Position numbers and translations under genes: made by a program
Source of the DNA: Kiloniellales bacterium
GTDB taxonomy: Bacteria > Pseudomonadota > Alphaproteobacteria > Kiloniellales > JAKSDN01
Length of the DNA: 46,806 nt
NCBI GenBank assembly: GCA_028280455.1
Contig: JANQLT010000144.1
Coordinates: forward strand, 1-46,806
Reading direction: 5' to 3'
The notes under the pieces: model-generated
Databases searched by the model: none
What the model saw: only the letters and a program-made list of their open reading frames with translations
What the model was told of the DNA's origin: nothing
Part shown: positions 1 through 6,524 of the stretch, one piece after another
Numbering within the stretch: the stretch's first letter is position 1
Layout: each line of letters opens with the position of its first letter

Positions 1-100
1 TCACGGCACCGGGCCGCTCCCCCTCCCGGCCACCCACGGCAGTATCCTATTGGGTGGCCGGGAGGGGGAGCGGGCCGGTGCCGTCCGATCGGAAAACGCT
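1..100 (+). repeat. Palindromic element family 1, copy A (left-truncated by window), inside a coding region
   Basis: The sequence is a long hairpin: the arm around 9-29 is matched by the inverted arm around 60-82 (GGAGGGGGAGCGGGCC type), with a loop containing AGTATCCTATT. The right end is GGAAAACGCT at 91-100. The same element recurs at 14081-14206 (full), 13024-13084 (compact) and 20629-20661 (half). The plus-strand frame through it is open and continuous with the NDUFA9-like gene downstream. The left end lies before base 1, so its insertion boundary cannot be seen. Confidence 0.9.
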
Positions 101-888
101 CCAGCGAAGCGGAGGGCGAGGCGGGCGGCACGATCGAGCCGGTGCGCGCCGACGTCCGCGACGACGGCTCCCTGGCCCTGGCGCTGGCCGACTGCGATGC
201 CGTGGTCAATGCCGTCGGCCTCTACGTCGAGCGCGACGGCGAGAGCTTCGAGGCGGTGCACGAGCTGGGCGCGCTGAACGCCGCGCAGCACTGCCGGGGC
301 ATCGGCATCCGCCGCCTGCTGCACCTCTCCGGCATCGGCGCCGACGCGCAGTCCGACTCGCGCTACGTCCGGGCCCGTGCGCGGGGCGAGGCGCTGGTGC
401 GCGAGGCCTTCCCGCAAGCCACGATCCTGCGCCCCAGCGCCGTCTTCGACCCGGAGGACCGCTTCATCAACGCCTTGGCCGAGATCGCCCGCAACGCGCC
501 GGTGATCCCGATCTTCGGCGAGGGCGAGACCAGGCTGCAGCCGGTCTATCGCGGCGACGTCGCGGAGGCCGTGCTGCGGGCCCTGCGGACGCCGGCGGCG
601 GCGGGCGCGACCTACGAGCTGGGCGGTCCCGAGGTCTACAGCTACCGGGCGCTGCTCGAGCTGATCATGCAGCGGACCGGCCGGCAGCGCCGGCTCCTGC
701 CGATGCCTTTCGCCGTCTGGGACGGCCTCGCCACGGCGGCCTCGATTCTGCCGCGACCGCCCCTCACGGACGCCCAGGTGACCCTGATGAAGGCCGACAA
801 CGTCGTGGCGGACGAGGCCCTGACGCTGCAGGATCTCGGCATCGAGCCGACGGCGCTCGAAGCGCTGTTGCCGCACTACCGCCTGTAG
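1..888 (+). CDS. NDUFA9-like NAD(P)-binding (SDR-a5 type) protein, 5' partial
   Basis: This is the C-terminal part of an atypical short-chain dehydrogenase related to the complex I accessory subunit NDUFA9. Visible family features are VRADVRDDGSL, the DAVVNAVGLY strand, the LLHLSGIGAD strand, YVRARARGEALVRE with the Tyr/Arg pair in the YxxxK position, ATILRPSAVF and a C-terminal PVYRGDVAEAV segment. The N-terminal GxxGxxG Rossmann motif, expected some 60 residues before VRADV, is not in the window. The frame is open from base 1 through palindromic element copy A, so the protein probably carries about 33 element-encoded residues between its first and second Rossmann units. A GTG at 142 could be read as a start, but it would remove the nucleotide-binding motif and I consider it wrong. 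The next gene follows after 13 nt. Confidence 0.8.
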   Translation, partial: SRHRAAPPPGHPRQYPIGWPGGGAGRCRPIGKRSSEAEGEAGGTIEPVRADVRDDGSLALALADCDAVVNAVGLYVERDGESFEAVHELGALNAAQHCRGIGIRRLLHLSGIGADAQSDSRYVRARARGEALVREAFPQATILRPSAVFDPEDRFINALAEIARNAPVIPIFGEGETRLQPVYRGDVAEAVLRALRTPAAAGATYELGGPEVYSYRALLELIMQRTGRQRRLLPMPFAVWDGLATAASILPRPPLTDAQVTLMKADNVVADEALTLQDLGIEPTALEALLPHYRL

Positions 889-901
889 GGGCCGCTCCGC
901 C

Positions 902-2056
902 ATGCCGCCAAGTCTCGAGGCGAAGAGCCGCTTGCCGTTGACCCGTCGCGCGCTGCTGACCGGCATGGCGAGCCTGGCCTGCGTCCCGGCCGGCGGCGGC
1001 GCCGCGGCCGGCGAGCGGCGCCAGTTCAACGACGCGCTGCTGAAGCTGCCGAAAGGCGTCTGGACCAAGATCCACGAGCAGCGACGCGGCGATGCCGTGG
1101 TCTTCCAGCGCCAGGCCCACGGCGGCAGCGCCTTCGACCGCCGGCGCGGCCGCATCGTGCTGTTCGGCAGCGACACCCACGGCAAGGACTGGTCGAACAG
1201 CCCGCGCTTCTTCGATCTGGCGACCCTGACCTGGAGCCAGCTCTACCCGGACGACGATCCCGCGACCTATCGGGTGAACGCCGAGGGCCTGCCCGTCGCC
1301 GGGCCCGCGGGCGACCATCCCTGGGCGATGCACACTTTCGGCGCCGTCGCCTACGATCCGGCGGCCGACCAGCTCATTGTCGCCAGCTACCCGCAGCACA
1401 TGCAGCCGGGCCGCTTCACCGACGCCCTGGCGGGGCCCTGGCCGCTGGTCCGGCGGCATCCGACCTGGATCTTGGACCTGGAAAGCGGCCGCTGGGCGCC
1501 GCTGGAGGCCGAGGCGGTGCACTTCTTTCCCTACTGCACCGCCTTCGACAGCGACCGGGGCGTGCTGATCGGCTACGCCAGGCACGGCGTCTTCGAGCTG
1601 AGCGGCCCGCCGCGCCGCTGGCGCCGGGTCGCGCCCCAGGGCCTGACCGGCTACCACAACAATGCGGTCTACGATTCCCGAAACTGGACCATCGTGGTCT
1701 TCGGCAGCCAGGAGAACAGCAACGACATCGTGGTCTTCGAGCCGACCGTCGGGATTCACCAGAAGATGCCGACCCCGGGCCTCCGGCCGCCCAAGGACCA
1801 GCACGCGCCGATGGCCTTCCATCCCGGGCTGGCCGCCACCGTGGTGCTGGTCGACCGCCCCGACTCCGACGGCGGCCGGACCGAGACCTGGGCCTACGAC
1901 CTCGAGCTCGACCGCTGGACGCCCTATCCGGAGGCGACGATCCCCTACCCGCAAGGCATGAACTACAACATGCACCACGACCCGCTGCACGACCTGCTGG
2001 TCCTGGTCACCGGCGGCGGCCGCAGCCCGACGGCCGTCTGGGGCTTGCGCTTGTGA
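902..2056 (+). CDS. Tat-exported kelch/galactose-oxidase-like beta-propeller protein
   Basis: The protein has 384 residues. The N-terminus has a twin-arginine type signal (LTRRALLTGMASLACVPAGG, residues 14-33), suggesting folded export to the periplasm; a Cys at about residue 27 makes a lipoprotein possible, but the lipobox is poor. The mature part has repeated blade-like strands such as GRIVLFGSDTHG, FGAVAYDPAADQLIV, YHNNAVYDSRNWTIVVFGS and METWAYDLELDRW-like segments. These are typical of kelch or galactose-oxidase central-domain propellers: an aromatic-rich strand, then a name-value pair of the Trp/Tyr-DLxxxxW type. No catalytic residues can be assigned and no substrate is known. It follows the NDUFA9-like gene by 13 nt and may be co-transcribed. 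Downstream there is a long non-coding stretch. Confidence 0.7.
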   Translation: MPPSLEAKSRLPLTRRALLTGMASLACVPAGGGAAAGERRQFNDALLKLPKGVWTKIHEQRRGDAVVFQRQAHGGSAFDRRRGRIVLFGSDTHGKDWSNSPRFFDLATLTWSQLYPDDDPATYRVNAEGLPVAGPAGDHPWAMHTFGAVAYDPAADQLIVASYPQHMQPGRFTDALAGPWPLVRRHPTWILDLESGRWAPLEAEAVHFFPYCTAFDSDRGVLIGYARHGVFELSGPPRRWRRVAPQGLTGYHNNAVYDSRNWTIVVFGSQENSNDIVVFEPTVGIHQKMPTPGLRPPKDQHAPMAFHPGLAATVVLVDRPDSDGGRTETWAYDLELDRWTPYPEATIPYPQGMNYNMHHDPLHDLLVLVTGGGRSPTAVWGLRL

Positions 2057-2146
2057 GCCACACGACAACTTCAAGTAGTCGAAACCTCAGAATCCCAACT
2101 AATCGGCAGTCGTGCTGTGGGATTGTCTTGCAGCAGGCAGACGAAA

Positions 2147-2166
2147 GCCCGCCGGAAGCGGCGGGC
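2147..2166 (-). terminator. Probable Rho-independent terminator (minus strand)
   Basis: GCCCGCC / GGCGGGC form a perfect 7-bp stem with a 6-nt loop. Read on the minus strand the stem is followed by TTTCGTCT. It is too far (about 570 nt) from the receiver-domain gene to be its primary terminator, so it may end a separate minus-strand transcript. Confidence 0.45.
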
Positions 2167-2219
2167 GGCGGCGATCTGCTCGTAAAATCAAGGCTGTAAC
2201 TCGGGGCCCAGACAAGGCG

Positions 2220-2258
2220 GGAGGGCCGAATGGTCCTATTCCTGGACCTTGGCCCTCC
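2220..2258. other. Large two-tier hairpin of unknown role
   Basis: The outer stem is GGAGGGCC (2220-2227) with GGCCCTCC (2251-2258). The inner stem is GGTCC (2232-2236) with GGACC (2244-2248) around a 7-nt loop. There is no T tract on either side, so this is not a simple terminator. It lies between the two minus-strand terminator-like hairpins and could be the body of a small RNA. Confidence 0.4.
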
Positions 2259-2376
2259 TCCCTCGTAAACGCCTCAACCTGTCAACTTGCCTGCAGTTGC
2301 GGAGACTAGGGCTTGTCCAATTCTCGGTCAAGCAAGCAAAGGTTAACGGGGCCACATAGCGGCCCCAGAAACAAAT

Positions 2377-2398
2377 GCCGCCGGTCGAAACCGGCGGC
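2377..2398 (-). terminator. Probable Rho-independent terminator (minus strand)
   Basis: A perfect 9-bp stem GCCGCCGGT / ACCGGCGGC closes a CGAA (plus) or TTCG (minus) tetraloop. On the minus strand the stem runs into ATTTGTTTCT. A second stem GGGGCC / GGCCCC follows at 2348-2366. It is the best candidate for ending transcription from the receiver-domain gene after the repeat element at 2605-2730. Confidence 0.55.
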
Positions 2399-2604
2399 AA
2401 GTTTACAGGGAGGCGTTACAAGGAACGGATAAACATCCGACTGACGGCTGAGGGACCGGGCAGTCGAGCCCCAACCGTCAGCCTGCAGATTAAGCATAAA
2501 GTTTAAACAATTGGTTAACGCTTCGCGCAAGAATATTACCAATTTCCTCGGCCCTTCGGCCGAGCCAAGAGCCGCGAAACCGCCCGGCGAGGCCCTTAAA
2601 CCAA

Positions 2605-2730
2605 CCTGCGATGAGTGGAACTCATCGCAGGCTGTACGGCGTTCAGGCGCCACGCGGGCTTTCCTCGCTTCGCTGCGGACGCGCGGTCGCGCTTGCCAAA
2701 GCTCGATGAGCCGAGCTCATCGAGCTTTGG
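2605..2730. repeat. Two-hairpin repeat family 2, copy 1
   Basis: The element has a 12-bp perfect inverted repeat with a 3-nt loop at 2605-2631 and a 15-bp perfect inverted repeat (CCAAAGCTCGATGAG and its complement, 5-nt loop) at 2696-2730. A conserved 64-nt spacer joins them. Both hairpins share the core CGATGAG. A second copy with few differences lies at 45383-45510. Read on the minus strand, the 15-bp hairpin starts two bases after the stop codon of the receiver-domain gene. Confidence 0.9.
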
Positions 2731-2732
2731 TT

Positions 2733-3839
2733 TTAGGAGCTGCCCTGGCGGGCGGCCATCACGTCGCTGGGCTCGACGCCTTCCCACCAGGCGAGGAAAC
2801 GGACCTTGAAGGAGTAGCCGCCCTTTTCGGCGCCCTCGTCCTGCGGCCCCTCGCCCGCCGCGGCACCCCGGCCCTTGACGGCCGACACCGCCCTTTCGAG
2901 CTCGGTGACCAGGCTGGCCCTGGTCGCCTCGTCCTGCTTCATGGCCACTTCGACCGAATCGGCGTGGACCCGGAGCAGCTCGAAATGCCGGGCGGTCAGC
3001 CCCTCGCCGGCCATGGAGATGGTCGCCAGGGCGGCGCGCGCGCTGGCGATCACCTCGGCGATGCCGGGCAGCGCGTGCTCGCCCTCCAGCTCACCGATCT
3101 TGGCGATGACCCCCTCCATGGCCTCGACGCATTCGCCCAGGAGGGGAAAGTCGTTGCCGGCCGCCATGGCCTTGCGGGCGTTCTCGGCCAGCTCGGAGAG
3201 GCGCCGGGTCAGGTGCCAGACCCGCTGCGTGGCGAGCGAGCGCATGGTCGCCTCGAGCCGTGCCTGGGCGTCCTCCGGGCTCGGCGGCTCGCCGTTGGCC
3301 TTGCTCTTGAGGTCGTTCGGCACCTCCAGCGAGACCAGCTCCTCGTCGCTCGGCTCGCGGTCGCCCGGGCGCCGGTCGGGCCCGACGTAGTCGTCGGTGG
3401 CGATGAAGTCCGCGCGGTCGTCGATCTGCTCGCGGAGACAGGCGCGCAGGCCGGCGGTCTCCACCGGCTTCGACAGCAGGCTGTCGACGCCGGCCTCGAG
3501 CGCCGCGGTGACCGTCTCCCGGTTGTTGCTGGCGGTGACGCCGACGATCACCGCGAAGGGGTTGCCGCCCTTCTGGTCCTGGCTGCGCAATGCCTGGATC
3601 GCCTGGCAGACCGCGTCGCGATCGCCATCGACGTCGAGCAGGAGCAGGTCCGGCGTGTGCTCCTTGAGCAGCGACGGCAGCTCGCCGACCTTGCTGCAGG
3701 ACACGATGTCGCGCAGACCGATGTCGATCATGCGGTCCTTGATCAGCCCGGCGGATTTCTCCGACGGGTCGAGCAACAGCGATTTGACCTGCTTGAAGTC
3801 GTGGAACTGGCCGGCTCCGCGGCTCTCTTCATCGGCCAT
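2733..3839 (-). CDS. Receiver-domain (CheY-like) protein with long helical C-terminus
   Basis: The protein has 368 residues. Residues about 16-135 form a receiver domain: beta-1 KSLLLDPSEKS, phospho-acceptor Asp in LLLLDVDGD, Thr in GVTASNN and the conserved Lys in LLSKPVE. The usual acidic pair after beta-1 is reduced to one Asp (LDP instead of a DD or DE pair), so metal binding may be weak. A short motif YVGPDRRPGDR follows, common after receivers in this group of bacteria. Residues 190-340 are helix-rich, with no recognisable DNA-binding or enzymatic output domain. The C-terminus has a conserved-looking FKVRFLAWWEG. I infer a stand-alone signalling adaptor; its partner kinase is not next to it. 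The stop is followed at once by repeat family 2. Confidence 0.75.
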   Translation of the reverse strand: MADEESRGAGQFHDFKQVKSLLLDPSEKSAGLIKDRMIDIGLRDIVSCSKVGELPSLLKEHTPDLLLLDVDGDRDAVCQAIQALRSQDQKGGNPFAVIVGVTASNNRETVTAALEAGVDSLLSKPVETAGLRACLREQIDDRADFIATDDYVGPDRRPGDREPSDEELVSLEVPNDLKSKANGEPPSPEDAQARLEATMRSLATQRVWHLTRRLSELAENARKAMAAGNDFPLLGECVEAMEGVIAKIGELEGEHALPGIAEVIASARAALATISMAGEGLTARHFELLRVHADSVEVAMKQDEATRASLVTELERAVSAVKGRGAAAGEGPQDEGAEKGGYSFKVRFLAWWEGVEPSDVMAARQGSS

Positions 3840-4008
3840 GAAGAGATGTCCTCCTGACGTGCTGCAGAATGTTGGCCACGGAGGCTCATGCGGCCCCGAG
3901 CACCGCGAGCTTAGGCCCAGGCCCTTGATCTTTGCTTAACCCGGGGGCGATTCTGGTGCCGCCGCGCCACCGCTTCGCTAGCCCCAACAGCCCCTCGGGA
4001 ACTCGCCC

Positions 4009-4233
4009 ATGTCGCCCGCAGCCGCTTGGATCCTGGTGATTTTCGGCTATGTCCTGCCGCTGCTGCATGTCGCCCTGTCGCCCAAGGCGGGCCCCTGGCG
4101 CATGCCGAGGGACGCCGGCTGTCCGCTCAGCCCGCGGCTCGGCTGGCTGGTCCTGGTCCTGCTGCTCGGCCCGCTAGGCTGGCTGCTGTTCGCGCTGTCG
4201 CGCCGCAGACGGGGCCCTTCCCAGGCCGGCTAG
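4009..4233 (+). CDS. Small two-helix membrane protein
   Basis: The protein has 74 residues. There are two hydrophobic segments: AAAWILVIFGYVLPLLHVAL (about 4-23) and LGWLVLVLLLGPLGWLLFAL (about 44-63). A short polar hairpin with PRDAGCPLSPR separates them, and the protein ends in a basic RRRRG tail, which predicts cytoplasmic termini. The layout resembles phospholipase D N-terminal-like (PLDc_N) helical hairpins, but I cannot assign a family with certainty. Its stop overlaps the stop of the DUF1192 gene on the opposite strand. A similar small protein occurs at 33198-33383. Confidence 0.55.
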   Translation: MSPAAAWILVIFGYVLPLLHVALSPKAGPWRMPRDAGCPLSPRLGWLVLVLLLGPLGWLLFALSRRRRGPSQAG

Positions 4234-4412
4234 GATTTGAAGAGGGAGGCAGCGCCTTCCTTGTAGGCCTTCTTGGCGGCGATCTTCTCCCTGACCCGGC
4301 CGGCCTCGGTCTCGAGCTCGGCCAGATAGGCCTCCAGCTCCTCGACGCCCATGGCTTCCAGGTCCTTGGGCTGGCTCTTCGGCTTGCGCGGCTCCAGGTC
4401 GTCCAGGTCCAT
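4230..4412 (-). CDS. DUF1192 family protein
   Basis: A 60-residue protein that matches DUF1192 over its whole length. It opens MDLDDLEPRK, followed by PKDLEAMGVEELEAYLAELE and an Arg/Glu/Lys-rich coiled coil ending in KEGAASLFKS. The family is small, cytoplasmic, largely alphaproteobacterial and of unknown function. It is divergent from the quinone oxidoreductase gene, an arrangement often seen in this class. Confidence 0.85.
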   Translation of the reverse strand: MDLDDLEPRKPKSQPKDLEAMGVEELEAYLAELETEAGRVREKIAAKKAYKEGAASLFKS

Positions 4413-4451
4413 GGCCCTGCCCTTCGCTCGTCGGGCAAGCGCGCCTCCGCG

Positions 4452-4525
4452 CCCGCTTGCCCCCTATGCACCCGCTTGCTCCCTACGGGTCGATCATACT
4501 AGATCGGGGCGCCCGCACTAGATCG
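4452..4525. promoter_or_regulatory. Divergent promoter region with 19-bp-phased direct repeats
   Basis: Two 15-bp copies of CCCGCTTGCnCCCTA (one mismatch) start at 4452 and 4471. Two exact copies of ACTAGATCG start at 4498 and 4517. Both pairs repeat with a 19-bp step. The region lies between the divergent DUF1192 and quinone oxidoreductase genes and could bind a dimeric regulator. No experimentally known operator is recognised. Confidence 0.4.
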
Positions 4526-4553
4526 CGGTGCCGGGAGCTAGAGAGGGAAAGCC

Positions 4554-5567
4554 ATGAGCGACAACTTGCCGGCCGAGATGACGGCCATCGAGATCACCGA
4601 GTTCGGCGCGCCCGAGGTCTTGGTGCCGGGCACCAGGCCGCTGCCGCAGCCGGCGGCCGGCGAGGTGCTGATCCAAGTCGCCGCCGCCGGGATCAACCGG
4701 CCCGACGTGCTGCAGCGCCAGGGCGGCTACGCGCCGCCGCCGGGCGCCTCCGACATCCCCGGCCTCGAGGTGGCGGGCAGCGTGGTCGCCCTGGGCGAGG
4801 GCGTCACCGAGGTCGCGCTCGGCGAGCAGGTGACCGCCCTGGTCGCCGGCGGCGGCTATGCCGAGTACTGCACGGCACCCGCGCCGCAGTGCCTGCCGGT
4901 GCCGGCGGGCCTGAGCCTGGCGGAGGCCGCGGCCATCCCCGAGACCTTCTTCACGGTCTGGACCAACGTCTTCGACCGCGGCGGCCTGGTCGAGGGTGAG
5001 TCCTTCCTGGTCCACGGCGGCTCCTCGGGCATCGGCACGACGGCGATCCAGCTCGCCAGCGCCTTCGGCGCCCGGGTCTTCGCCACCGCCGGCAGCGCCG
5101 AGAAGTGCCAGGCCTGCGTCGATCTCGGCGCCGAGAGGGCGATCAACTACCGCGACGAGGACTTCGTCGAGGTCGTCAAGGCGGCGACCGACGGCAAGGG
5201 CGTCGACCTGATCCTCGACATGGTCGGTGGCGACTACATCGCCCGCGACGTCGCGGCCCTGGCGCCCGACGGCCGCCTGGTCTTCATCGCCTTCCTCGGC
5301 GGCCCCAAGGTCGAGCTCAACTTCATGCCGGTCATGCTCAAGCGCCTGACCATCACCGGCTCGACCCTGCGGCCGCGCCCCATAGCCTTCAAGGGCGCCA
5401 TCGCCGCCCGGCTCAAGGAGCGGGTCTGGCCGCTGCTCGAGTCCGGCCGGCTGCGGCCGGTGATGCACCAGACCTTTCCCCTCGAGCAGGCGGCCGCGGC
5501 CCATGCCCTGATGGAGTCCAGCGCCCATATCGGCAAGATCGTCCTGACCGTCGGCGCCGGCGCCTGA
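4554..5567 (+). CDS. NAD(P)H:quinone oxidoreductase, PIG3 type
   Basis: The protein has 337 residues, a usual length for zinc-independent medium-chain dehydrogenase/reductases. The N-terminal GroES-like part has GEVLIQVAAAGINRPDVLQRQGGY, the family hallmark of the PIG3/TIGR02824 group. The cofactor-binding part has HGGSSGIGTTAIQLA (about 155-170), a G-x-x-G-x-x-x type motif expected to prefer NADPH. No structural zinc cysteines are present. The likely reaction is NADPH-dependent reduction of quinones in the cytosol. It starts after GAGAGGGAAAGCC, a good Shine-Dalgarno region. Confidence 0.88.
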   Translation: MSDNLPAEMTAIEITEFGAPEVLVPGTRPLPQPAAGEVLIQVAAAGINRPDVLQRQGGYAPPPGASDIPGLEVAGSVVALGEGVTEVALGEQVTALVAGGGYAEYCTAPAPQCLPVPAGLSLAEAAAIPETFFTVWTNVFDRGGLVEGESFLVHGGSSGIGTTAIQLASAFGARVFATAGSAEKCQACVDLGAERAINYRDEDFVEVVKAATDGKGVDLILDMVGGDYIARDVAALAPDGRLVFIAFLGGPKVELNFMPVMLKRLTITGSTLRPRPIAFKGAIAARLKERVWPLLESGRLRPVMHQTFPLEQAAAAHALMESSAHIGKIVLTVGAGA

Positions 5568-5771
5568 TTTCCCGCCCCCCGATTTCCCGCCCCAGGGCGC
5601 TCACAGCGCTGCGTTCGGGGCCTTTTCTCGCCCGGGCAAAGGGCCTATATGGAGCCGATTCATCGTGCACACTCCCGCATGCGTGCGCCGCTTAGCCCCC
5701 GAGGCCCAGGATTTGGGTGAATCCGGGCCCCAGGGCCTAAGCAGCGCCCGAGTCCGGGACCAGGAGGAAAA

Positions 5772-6362
5772 ATGCCCCAGCCCCTGATGCCCAAGGCCAC
5801 GGCGGTCTGGCTGATCGACAACACGACGCTCGGCTTCGACCAGATCGCGGCCTTTTGCGAGCTGCATCCCCTGGAGGTCCAGGGCATCGCCGACGACGAG
5901 GTGGCGATCGGCATCCAGGGCGCCGACCCCATCGCCAGCGGCCAGCTCACCCGCGAGGAGATCGAGCGCTGCGAGAAGGACGCCAGCGCCCGCCTGCGGA
6001 TGGCCCACAGCAACCTGCCGCAGCCGGCCAAGCGGACCAGCGGCCCGCGCTACACGCCCGTCGCCAAGCGCCAGGACAAGCCCGACGGCATCGCCTGGCT
6101 GCTGCGCCACCACCCCGAGCTGAAGGACTCCCAGGTCGCCCGCCTGATCGGCACGACCAAGACCACGATCCAGTCGGTGCGCGACCGCAGCCACTGGAAC
6201 TCGCCGAACATCCGGCCGCGCGACCCGGTCCTGCTCGGCCTCTGCGGCCAGGGCGAGCTCAACACGGCCGTCGAGAAGGCCCGCCGCGCCGCCGAGCGCG
6301 CCGGCCGCGAGATCCCCAAGCCGCCGGAATACGACGAGAGCGCCGGCGCGCCGGATATCTGA
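5772..6362 (+). CDS. trcR: Cell-cycle transcriptional regulator TrcR (DUF1013)
   Basis: A 196-residue protein with the signature opening MPQPLMPKATAVWLIDNT, then QIAAFCELHPLEVQGIADDEVAIGI and GQLTREEIERCE. A helix-turn-helix-like segment lies at about 106-146 (GIAWLLRHHPELKDSQVARLIGTTK plus TIQSVRDRSHWNSPNI). TrcR/DUF1013 proteins are alphaproteobacterial nucleoid- or promoter-associated regulators linked to cell-cycle control and RNA polymerase. The start has an AGGAGGA box 6 nt upstream. It is monocistronic by position: a repeat and a gene on the other strand follow. Confidence 0.9.
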   Translation: MPQPLMPKATAVWLIDNTTLGFDQIAAFCELHPLEVQGIADDEVAIGIQGADPIASGQLTREEIERCEKDASARLRMAHSNLPQPAKRTSGPRYTPVAKRQDKPDGIAWLLRHHPELKDSQVARLIGTTKTTIQSVRDRSHWNSPNIRPRDPVLLGLCGQGELNTAVEKARRAAERAGREIPKPPEYDESAGAPDI

Positions 6363-6408
6363 CGGTAGCGGCGCCGCGCTCTACCCTGAAATTCGCTCGT
6401 TCTTCGCC

Positions 6409-6497
6409 CAACTCACCCTTCGTCAGGCTCAGGGTGAGGCGCCCTGGCTCGGTCCTCATCCTGAGCCTGACGAAGGATGAGCCTGACGAAGGATGAG
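6409..6497. repeat. Inverted/direct repeat of the CCTTCGTCAGGCTCAGG type
   Basis: The first unit (about 6411-6437) and an inverted second unit (about 6453-6479) each form an 8-bp stem, CTCACCCT/AGGGTGAG and CTCATCCT/AGGATGAG. A partial third unit repeats GAGCCTGACGAAGGAT in tandem. Short palindromes of this kind are widely scattered in alphaproteobacterial genomes. Here the repeat separates convergent genes and could serve as a bidirectional transcript end. Confidence 0.75.
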
Positions 6498-6524
6498 CTT
6501 TGCAGAGCGCAAATCTGACCGCGG

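Larger units (their letters stand above)
2057..2604. other. Hairpin-rich, relatively AT-rich intergenic region without a credible gene
   Basis: This stretch between two convergent genes has visibly lower GC than its surroundings and several strong inverted repeats, listed separately. Around 2500-2520 it contains GTTTAAAC and GTTAAC close together, which is exceptional in such GC-rich DNA. An AATTGGT/ACCAATT inverted repeat spans about 2509-2544, and CTCGGCC/GGCCGAG forms a tight hairpin near 2547-2564. No open frame here shows recognisable protein features. A minus-strand small RNA is possible, because two U-tract hairpins on that strand frame the region. Confidence 0.5.

Noticed and set aside
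2498..2522. CtrA-like site TTAA-N8-TTAAC
   Set aside because: The CtrA consensus needs a 7-bp spacer and here it is 8. No cell-cycle gene starts nearby. It is kept only as an AT-rich oddity.
2306..2653. 115-codon minus-strand frame in the intergenic region
   Set aside because: It runs through the repeat element and terminator hairpins, has no ribosome site and no recognisable motif.
2511..3857. 448-codon plus-strand frame opposite the receiver protein
   Set aside because: The minus strand encodes a clear receiver domain with conserved residues, while the plus frame has only low-complexity Leu/Ala/Gly/Arg sequence.
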